Of a stretch of DNA of 64,000 bases, positions 58,495 to 64,000 are shown in pieces. The translations under genes were made by a program, and so were the position numbers. Within the stretch, counting starts at the first letter, position 1, and each line of letters opens with the position of its first letter. Where the stretch lies: contig JAUYKV010000037.1 in assembly GCA_030699825.1 (NCBI GenBank), positions 1-64,000 on the forward strand, in the 5' to 3' direction. Below the pieces are notes generated by a model. It had not been told where the DNA came from and did not search any database. It saw nothing but the letters and a program-made list of their open reading frames with translations. This DNA comes from Pseudomonas sp. GTDB taxonomy: Bacteria > Pseudomonadota > Gammaproteobacteria > Pseudomonadales > Pseudomonadaceae.

Positions 58495-58661
58495 CAACGG
58501 GCCCAGGTACGACCAGCAGGCGATGCGGTCTGTCAGTCCACAGAAGGCCTGCACCTGTAGAAGCGAGCTTGCTCGCGATGCCGTTGCCCAGGGATCACGC
58601 GCTTTTTAGCGTCATTGACGGCGTGCTAGGGTGGCGTTTGGTCATCCGCAGAGGCCCTGCA

Positions 58662-59780
58662 ATGCCTGTATCCCTGCTGTATCGACTCGGCTTGCTCCTC
58701 GTCATGGTGGGCGGCGCCGGCCTGGTCCAGGCTGAAAGCTGGCCGGCGGCCGATTGGACGCAGGAGCCGGTGCCGCCGAGCCCGGCCATCGCCGAGCTGG
58801 AGGCCTATGCCTTTCCCGCCCGCGACGACGCAAACCGCACGGGTGTGCGCACCGATGCCTTGCTGGTCATCCGCGATGGCCGGGTGGTTTACGAGCGCTA
58901 CGCCGGGCCGACTCGAGCCGCTACGCCGCATCTGACCTGGTCGATGAGCAAGAGCCTGCTCGCTACCACGCTGGGCGTCGCCTACGGCCAGGGCCGCTTC
59001 CAGCTCGATGCGCCAGTGGCGCAGTATTACCCGCCGTTCGCCAGCCACCCGGGGATCAAGGTCGGCCATTTGCTCAACTGGGCCTCGGGCCTGGACTGGC
59101 ACGAAGACTACGAATACGCGCCGCTGAAATCCTCGGTGGTGGCCATGCTCTATACCCGCGGCCGCGCCGACATGGCGGCCTTCGCCGCGGCGCACGCCGC
59201 CGCTGCCGAGCCTGGCACGCGATTTCGCTACTCCAGTGGCGACAGCAACGTGCTGGCCGCCGCGCTGAAGGGCATGGTCGGCGCCGAGGCCTATGCGGAT
59301 TATCCCTGGAATGCGCTGTTCGAACCGCTCGGCATCACCTCGGCGGTCTGGGAAACCGATGCTGCTGGTACCTTCGTCGCCTCGTCCTACGCCTACATGA
59401 GCGCCCGTGACCTGGCCCGCATCGGCCTGTTGATGCAGCGCGATGGCCGCTGGGGCGAACAGCAAGTGCTGCCGCCGGCCTGGGTCGCGTTCAACCGCAC
59501 GCCCTTGGCCAGTTATCAGGCGCAGAGCGCCACGGCGGGGGACGCCGTGCCGGGCGGGCACTGGTGGCTGAACGCCGAGCTGCCCGGCGCGGCCAGACCC
59601 TGGGCGGATGTGCCGGCCGATGCCTTCGCCGCCCTCGGTCACTGGGGCCAGGGGCTCTATGTGTTGCCGACGGAGAAACTGGTGGTTGTGCGTTACGCCG
59701 ATGATCGCGACGCCAGCTTCCAGCACAACCAACTGCTCAAGCGGGTCAGCGCCGCCTTTGCCCGCGAGGTGCAGCCATGA
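58662..59780 (+). CDS. exported serine hydrolase (beta-lactamase class C fold)
   Basis: The 372-residue protein has a signal peptide (LLYRLGLLLVMVGGAGLVQA-ES) and the beta-lactamase-related hydrolase fold. SxxK is WSMSKSLL (Ser near 95), the Tyr motif is in RYSSGDSNVLAAAL, and HWGQG near the C-terminus replaces the KTG box. These periplasmic enzymes act on esters or D-amino peptides; antibiotic hydrolysis is not implied. It overlaps the next small gene by four bases (ATGA). Confidence 0.85.
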   Translation: MPVSLLYRLGLLLVMVGGAGLVQAESWPAADWTQEPVPPSPAIAELEAYAFPARDDANRTGVRTDALLVIRDGRVVYERYAGPTRAATPHLTWSMSKSLLATTLGVAYGQGRFQLDAPVAQYYPPFASHPGIKVGHLLNWASGLDWHEDYEYAPLKSSVVAMLYTRGRADMAAFAAAHAAAAEPGTRFRYSSGDSNVLAAALKGMVGAEAYADYPWNALFEPLGITSAVWETDAAGTFVASSYAYMSARDLARIGLLMQRDGRWGEQQVLPPAWVAFNRTPLASYQAQSATAGDAVPGGHWWLNAELPGAARPWADVPADAFAALGHWGQGLYVLPTEKLVVVRYADDRDASFQHNQLLKRVSAAFAREVQP

Positions 59781-60115
59781 TCCGTCGTCGTCCGTTGCGC
59801 ACGCTGCTGCTGGCAATCGTCCTGCTGCTGGTGGGGCTCGGCTGGCAGAATCGCGCGCATCTGCAGGCCTTCCCCGACATCATCGGCGCCTACACGGCCA
59901 AGGAATATTGTTCCTGCCGCTACGTGATGAACAACCCCGCGCCATACTGCGAAGGCTATGTGAGCCAGTACGTGCCGATCAGCCAGTTGCTCGATGACCC
60001 GAGCCGCAAACGGGTCACCGCCAGCGGCCTGGGCCGCAGCCACAGCGCCATCTGGCTCGGCCCGCGGCAGGGTTGCCAGTTGCTGCCCGCCGGGTTAATT
60101 CCACCACAGCCGTAA
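59777..60115 (+). CDS. small membrane-anchored Cys-rich protein (112 aa)
   Basis: An N-terminal signal anchor (LRTLLLAIVLLLVGLGW) is followed by a periplasmic domain with conserved-looking cysteines and tyrosines (KEYCSCRYVMNN, YCEGYVSQYVPI) and IWLGPRQGCQLL. It is translationally coupled to the serine hydrolase and probably works with it. Relatives are sometimes labelled amidase, which the sequence does not support. Confidence 0.7.
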   Translation: MIRRRPLRTLLLAIVLLLVGLGWQNRAHLQAFPDIIGAYTAKEYCSCRYVMNNPAPYCEGYVSQYVPISQLLDDPSRKRVTASGLGRSHSAIWLGPRQGCQLLPAGLIPPQP

Positions 60116-60229
60116 GCGCGCGGGCTTTGCAAGGCCGCCGCGGGCGACTATCGTGGCGGGCTCGACGCTCAACCTACGGGGACTTATGCGAACCTGCCTT
60201 GCCTGCTCCTTGTTGCCGGTTGCGTACTG

Positions 60230-61387
60230 ATGCCCGGGACGGTTTTCCCCTGGCGTAGCGGCAACCAGTTTGCCTTGCTCAACGATGGCCCGACATTCTT
60301 CCCGCGGATGATCAAGGCTATCGACGATGCGCGCGAGCTGGTTGCCTTGGAGCTGTACCTGGTGGCCAGTGGCGCCTGCATGGAAGCCCTGCTGCAAGCC
60401 CTGTGCGCCGCGGCACAGCGCGGCGTCGCGGTGCGTTGCCTGTTCGATGATTACGGCTCCCAGGCGCTGCTGCAGGTGGACCGTCGGCGCCTGAGCGCTG
60501 CCGGCGTGCAACTGCGGCGCTACAATCCGTTGCGCTGGCGTCGCGGCATGAGCAATTTCTATCGCGACCACCGCAAGCTGTTGCTGGTCGATGGCCGGCT
60601 GGCCTTCATTGGCGGCACCGGCGCGACCGATCAGTTCTGGATCCCCGGCGAGGCGGATAGCACTTGGCGCGAGGTCATGGTGGAAATCGCCGGGCCGCTG
60701 GTGACGGACTGGCAGGTGTTGTTCGACCGCCAGTGGCATGCCCTGAATGTACGCTTTGCCTGGCGACCAAAACCGGTGCCCGGGCTCACACGCTTGCCGC
60801 TGTCACCGCCGGTCGGTCAGGGTCTGGGTCGGGTGGCCTACGCCGATGCCCGCCAGCACCGCGACATCCTGCAGTCGCTGGTGCGTGCGTTGCGTGGCGC
60901 CAAGCAACGCATCTGGCTGGCCACGCCGTATTTCCTGCCGACCTGGAAAGTCCGCCGCGCCTTGCGCAAGGCGGCCGAGCGCGGGGTCGAGGTGCGTCTG
61001 CTGCTCAGCGGTCGGCACACCGACAACCCACCGGTGCGCTTTGCCGGCCAGCGCTATTACCCGAAGCTGCTCCGCGCCGGGGTGCAGATCTACGAATACC
61101 AGCCCCGCTTCCTGCACCTGAAAATGGTCCTGGTGGACGACTGGATCAGCGTCGGCTCGTGCAATTTCGACCACTGGAACCTGCGCTTCAATCTCGACGC
61201 CAATGTGGAAGCGCTCGACCCGGAGTTGACCGCCGCCGTGGTCGCCAGCTTCCAGGCGGACTTCGCCGACAGCCTTGAGATCAGCCAGGAATTCTGGCGC
61301 GCCCGGCCCTGGTGGCGGCGCGTGCAGGAGCGCCTGTGGGGCTGGCTGGATCGGCTGGTGGTGAACCTGCTCGACCGTCGTCGCTAG
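60230..61387 (+). CDS. cardiolipin synthase-like phospholipase D family protein
   Basis: The 385-residue protein has two phospholipase D domains. The first catalytic motif is [19 protein letters not shown] (about 111-129) and the second is [20 protein letters not shown] followed by DHWNLRFN. This ClsB-type layout lacks the long N-terminal membrane helices of ClsA. It would join phosphatidylglycerol with another phospholipid to make cardiolipin. The ATG at 60230 is taken; no strong ribosome site is seen. Confidence 0.88.
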   Translation: MPGTVFPWRSGNQFALLNDGPTFFPRMIKAIDDARELVALELYLVASGACMEALLQALCAAAQRGVAVRCLFDDYGSQALLQVDRRRLSAAGVQLRRYNPLRWRRGMSNFYRDHRKLLLVDGRLAFIGGTGATDQFWIPGEADSTWREVMVEIAGPLVTDWQVLFDRQWHALNVRFAWRPKPVPGLTRLPLSPPVGQGLGRVAYADARQHRDILQSLVRALRGAKQRIWLATPYFLPTWKVRRALRKAAERGVEVRLLLSGRHTDNPPVRFAGQRYYPKLLRAGVQIYEYQPRFLHLKMVLVDDWISVGSCNFDHWNLRFNLDANVEALDPELTAAVVASFQADFADSLEISQEFWRARPWWRRVQERLWGWLDRLVVNLLDRRR

Positions 61388-61500
61388 CAGGCCGACGTGC
61401 GGGCATGTTTCCTGGCGATGTAGTCCTAGGCTATTACCTGTCCGCTGGATGGAGCGCTGATACTGGTTGCGCTCCCTCAACCCGTTACAGGAGAACGCTC

Positions 61501-62082
61501 ATGGCTGCGAAAAAGATTCTGATGCTGGTCGGCGACTACGTCGAAGACTACGAAGTGATGGTGCCGTTCCAGGCCTTGCAGATGGTGGGCCATAGCGTGC
61601 ATGCGGTCTGCCCGGGCAAGAGCGCCGGAGAAAGCGTGCGCACCGCCATCCATGACTTCGAAGGCGACCAGACCTACAGTGAAAAGCCAGGGCACAACTT
61701 CGCTCTGAACTTCGACTTCAGCCAGGTCAAGGCCGACGCTTACGATGCCCTGCTGATTCCCGGCGGCCGCGCCCCGGAATATCTGCGCTTGAATGCCGAG
61801 GTGCTGGCCCTGGTGCAGGCCTTCAATGCCGCCAACAAGCCGATCGCCGCGGTGTGCCATGGCGCCCAACTGCTGGCCGCCGCCGGTGTGCTCGACGGCC
61901 GCGAATGCAGCGCCTACCCTGCCTGCGGGCCGGAAGTGCAATTGGCCGGTGGCCGCTACATGGAAATCGCCGTGGACCAGGCCCATGTCCAGGGCAACCT
62001 GGTTACCGCGCCGGCCTGGCCCGCGCATCCGGCCTGGCTGGCTGGGTTCCTCAAACTGCTGGGCACCCGCATCAGCTTGTAG
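61501..62082 (+). CDS. DJ-1/PfpI family protein
   Basis: The 193-residue protein has the DJ-1 fold with the nucleophile Cys in [14 protein letters not shown] and the adjacent Glu near [27 protein letters not shown] is also typical of PfpI/YhbO proteins. Proposed activities are deglycation of proteins or nucleic acids and glyoxalase III. CAGGAGAAC lies upstream of the ATG. A hairpin (62092-62123) follows the stop. Confidence 0.9.
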   Translation: MAAKKILMLVGDYVEDYEVMVPFQALQMVGHSVHAVCPGKSAGESVRTAIHDFEGDQTYSEKPGHNFALNFDFSQVKADAYDALLIPGGRAPEYLRLNAEVLALVQAFNAANKPIAAVCHGAQLLAAAGVLDGRECSAYPACGPEVQLAGGRYMEIAVDQAHVQGNLVTAPAWPAHPAWLAGFLKLLGTRISL

Positions 62083-62091
62083 ACTTGCAGT

Positions 62092-62123
62092 CGGACAGGC
62101 GCCAATGCACCGGTGCCTGTCCG
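62092..62123 (+). terminator. hairpin after the DJ-1/PfpI gene
   Basis: Arms CGGACAGGCGCC and GGTGCCTGTCCG pair with one wobble around eight bases. There is no T run, so it is a weak terminator or processing hairpin. Confidence 0.5.
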
Positions 62124-62162
62124 GTGCTACTCCCCCATCTCCCGCCCGAGGAAAGGCATGCC

Positions 62163-62465
62163 ATGTGCGAGCTCTATGTCAAAGCCGACCCCATCCTCTA
62201 CGAATCCCGCTCGCGCTCGCTGCGCATCCGCGGCGTGGTCACCACCCTGCGTCTGGAAAACCAGTTCTGGGACATCCTCGCCGAGATCGCCGCGGTCGAT
62301 GGCATGGCCACCAACCAGCTGATCGGCAAGCTCTACGACGAAGTCATGGACTATCGCGGCGAAGTGGTGAATTTCGCTTCCTTCCTGCGTGTCAGCTGCA
62401 CGCGCTTTCTCAGCCAGCGACCTAGCAACGTGCGCGAGCTGCCACTGGCGCAGCGGACGCAATAA
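62163..62465 (+). CDS. ribbon-helix-helix protein (RHH_4 type)
   Basis: The 100-residue protein starts MCELYVKADPILYESRSRSL and continues RIRGVVTTLRLENQFWDILA, the beta-strand and helix of an RHH domain, with MATNQLIGKLYDEV as the second helix. These are presumed DNA-binding proteins of unknown target. The ATG at 62163 follows an AGGAAAGG-like site. The gene stands between the DJ-1 gene and the second MITE copy. Confidence 0.8.
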   Translation: MCELYVKADPILYESRSRSLRIRGVVTTLRLENQFWDILAEIAAVDGMATNQLIGKLYDEVMDYRGEVVNFASFLRVSCTRFLSQRPSNVRELPLAQRTQ

Positions 62466-62526
62466 CCAGCAGGCAAGGCCGCTACTGCAGGCGCTTGGTT
62501 GCCGTGGTTTGTGCCGCCAACTGAAA

Positions 62527-62692
62527 GGCTGTGTACCCGTTAACTGTTGAGCCTGATGGCAACCTCGTGGGAGGGGCTTTAGCCGCGAAACATTGTCAGT
62601 GTTTCGAAGATTTTCGCGGATGAAACGCAACGCCGCCCGGCCGCTCCCACAAAAACGTTATCTCTCATGCAACAGATAACGGGTACATAGCC
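62527..62692 (-). mobile_element. MITE-like element, copy 2 (166 bp, inverted)
   Basis: The reverse complement of copy 1 with about seven substitutions and a one-base deletion. Ends are GGCTGTGTACCCGTTAACTG on the left and ATAACGGGTACATAGCC on the right. It is flanked by the 8-bp direct repeat AACTGAAA (62519-62526 and 62693-62700), which differs from the flanks of copy 1 as expected for an independent insertion. Confidence 0.85.
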
Positions 62693-62700
62693 AACTGAAA

Positions 62701-62728
62701 GGCTGTGTTGCTGTTACGTGTGGCCCAG
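62701..62728. repeat. degenerate element end next to MITE copy 2
   Basis: Immediately after the right-hand AACTGAAA comes GGCTGTGTTGCTGTTA, resembling the element terminus GGCTGTGTACCCGTTA. It may be the remains of another copy or part of the original target. Confidence 0.35.
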
Positions 62729-62912
62729 GCAATGGTGCTGCTTGCCGGAGCGCAGGGGACGCCTGGTCGTTATTCGCGAAAGCCTCGAAACCCGAATTTT
62801 TGCAGGACTCCATCCAGTCTTGATCCTGCTGGCCGAGCTGGATGCCCGTCACGAGCGCTCTCGCTCCGACTGGATTAAACTCGCTTACCAGGCAGGACAA
62901 AGGAGGCGAGTG

Positions 62913-63266
62913 ATGAGCGGCGAGATGAGCGGTGAATTGAAGATCGAAGATATTCGGCTGGGCGAGGGCAAGGCGGTGGTCAAGGGGGCCCTGATCACCA
63001 CCCAGTACGATGGTTTTCTCGAAAACGGCACCAAGTTCGACTCCTCCTACGATCGCGGCAAACCCTTCCAGTGCGTGATCGGTACCGGGCGGGTGATCAA
63101 GGGCTGGGATATCGGCATGATGGGCATGCGCGTCGGCGGCAAACGCAAACTCTTCGTCCCGGCCCACCTCGGCTACGGCGAAACAGAGTTCGGCCCCCAT
63201 ATCAAACCCAACTCCAACCTGATCTTCGAGATTGAGCTGCTGGAAGTGCTGACGCGGGACGATTGA
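62913..63266 (+). CDS. FKBP-type peptidyl-prolyl isomerase
   Basis: A 117-residue single-domain FKBP: YDGFLENGTKFDSSYDRGKP, VIGTGRVIKGWDIGMMGMRV, GGKRKLFVPAHLGYGE and NLIFEIELLEV carry the aromatic active-site pocket. It has no signal peptide, so it acts in the cytosol. The ATG at 62913 is preceded by AGGAGG; the longer upstream open frame is not family sequence. Confidence 0.9.
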   Translation: MSGEMSGELKIEDIRLGEGKAVVKGALITTQYDGFLENGTKFDSSYDRGKPFQCVIGTGRVIKGWDIGMMGMRVGGKRKLFVPAHLGYGETEFGPHIKPNSNLIFEIELLEVLTRDD

Positions 63267-63534
63267 GAAAGGCGCCCCCGGGTCTTCGGACGTTTGGCCG
63301 GTCGATTTTTGCGGCTGGCCTGACGCGGTGTTCTCTGCCTGTGGCGAACGGCAAAAAACGGCCCGTAGCTGACGTTCAGCGCCATCAATAGCGTGGTCGC
63401 CGATTGTTTTCGCTCGTGGCATCCCTTCCTTAAAACTCGATTTTTGATACAAAAATGGGCCGTTTAAGCCGCTGAACGGACATTATATTTCTGGTTTTTT
63501 CTTTTAAGTCAGGTACTTGCGTGGGTCCGACCCT

Positions 63535-64000
63535 CTACGCCAGCTTTGAATCGCCGCAAACTGTAAGAAAGCGCTCGGCAAACGCCTTGGCAGGCAGGGG
63601 CTTGCTGCACAGGTAGCCTTGCCAGAAATCGCAGCCGCTCTCGGCCAGAAAACGCCGCTGTTCCTCCCTTTCAACGCCTTCGGCCAGTACGTTCAAACCG
63701 AAGTTCTTGGCCATCGCGATGATGGTGATCGCCAGTTGCACGTCCGTGGCATCGTAGGGGATGTCGTTGATGAAGCTGCGGTCGATTTTCAGTTTGTTCA
63801 CGGGAAAGCGCTTGAGATAAGCCAACGAAGAGTAGCCGGTACCGAAGTCGTCGATCGCCAGACCTACACCGAGGCTCTTCAGATCGCGCAGGAAGTGTTC
63901 CGCCTGTGACCCATACGCCATCAGGCCGGACTCCGTGACCTCCAGCTCCAGGTATGCCGGGGGAAACTTGGTTTCCTCGAGAATCCTTTGCAGTTGTTCC
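63535..64000 (-). CDS. EAL-domain protein, C-terminal part (cut by window edge)
   Basis: The frame enters from beyond 64000 and ends at 63535; about 154 residues are visible. It contains LELEVTESGLM, LAIDDFGTGYSSL, KLKIDRSFI and VLAEGVE, the metal- and substrate-binding residues of cyclic-di-GMP phosphodiesterases, all intact, so activity is plausible. An ATG at 63921 is internal, not the start. N-terminal sensor or GGDEF domains cannot be seen. Lowering c-di-GMP would oppose Alg44-dependent alginate synthesis, though a functional link is only possible. Confidence 0.88.
   Translation of the reverse strand, partial: EQLQRILEETKFPPAYLELEVTESGLMAYGSQAEHFLRDLKSLGVGLAIDDFGTGYSSLAYLKRFPVNKLKIDRSFINDIPYDATDVQLAITIIAMAKNFGLNVLAEGVEREEQRRFLAESGCDFWQGYLCSKPLPAKAFAERFLTVCGDSKLA

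Noticed and set aside
58662-59780. Annotation as an antibiotic-resistance beta-lactamase
   Set aside because: The fold is shared but the KTG box is replaced by HWGQG; nothing supports antibiotic hydrolysis.
62718-62912. 65-codon N-terminal extension of the FKBP gene
   Set aside because: The extension is not FKBP sequence and a strong AGGAGG site precedes the ATG at 62913.

Overview
The window is GC-rich, densely packed chromosome from a gammaproteobacterium of the genus Pseudomonas (sensu lato). The evidence is a complete twelve-gene alginate operon in the canonical order algD-8-44-K-E-G-X-L-I-J-F-A, an OprD-family porin, an OlsB/OlsA ornithine-lipid pair next to a universal stress protein, and many short Pseudomonas-type palindromic intergenic repeats. 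I cannot fix the species from the sequence. No rRNA, tRNA or CRISPR array was seen.

Layout. 1-2.7 kb: two overlapping small genes (the second QslA-like), then a type VI secretion-like cluster with a broken PAAR gene, a LysM-like/glycine-zipper putative pore-forming effector, its overlapping membrane immunity candidate, and a decayed second copy of the effector C-terminus. 2.8-9.3 kb: housekeeping and accessory genes (class V aminotransferase, glycine-zipper lipoprotein, DMT exporter, exported cupin, SDR with a membrane partner). 9.4-26.2 kb: the alginate operon on the minus strand, running from an AlgU-type promoter near 26.15 kb to a terminator near 9.38 kb. 26.5-31.6 kb: yaaA, a CDF metal exporter with a hexanucleotide-repeat His loop, a PIN-PhoH ATPase and moaCDE. 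32.0-39.8 kb: an OprD-type porin, a polar or basic amino-acid ABC transporter, a fold-III PLP decarboxylase and a LysR regulator, which together look like one uptake and catabolism module. 39.9-44.2 kb: rhlB, an acyl-CoA synthetase and an esterase. 44.3-48.8 kb: aapJQMP behind a sigma-54 promoter. 49.1-51.2 kb: old yellow enzyme with an ArsR regulator, then AcpH. 51.5-57.5 kb: a P2-type cation ATPase divergent from a tandem Usp protein around an Anr-like box, then olsB-olsA. 57.6-64 kb: an acyl-CoA-dehydrogenase-like protein, a serine hydrolase with a small partner, a cardiolipin-synthase-like phospholipase D, a DJ-1/PfpI protein, a ribbon-helix-helix protein, an FKBP isomerase and an EAL domain cut by the window edge.

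The most notable non-coding structure is a 166-167 bp MITE-like element present twice (48858-49024 and, inverted, 62527-62692). The copies are about 95% identical, have matching terminal inverted repeats, and each is flanked by its own 8-bp direct repeat. At least three further palindromic repeat families are scattered through the intergenic gaps, including one inside the alginate operon between algL and algI.
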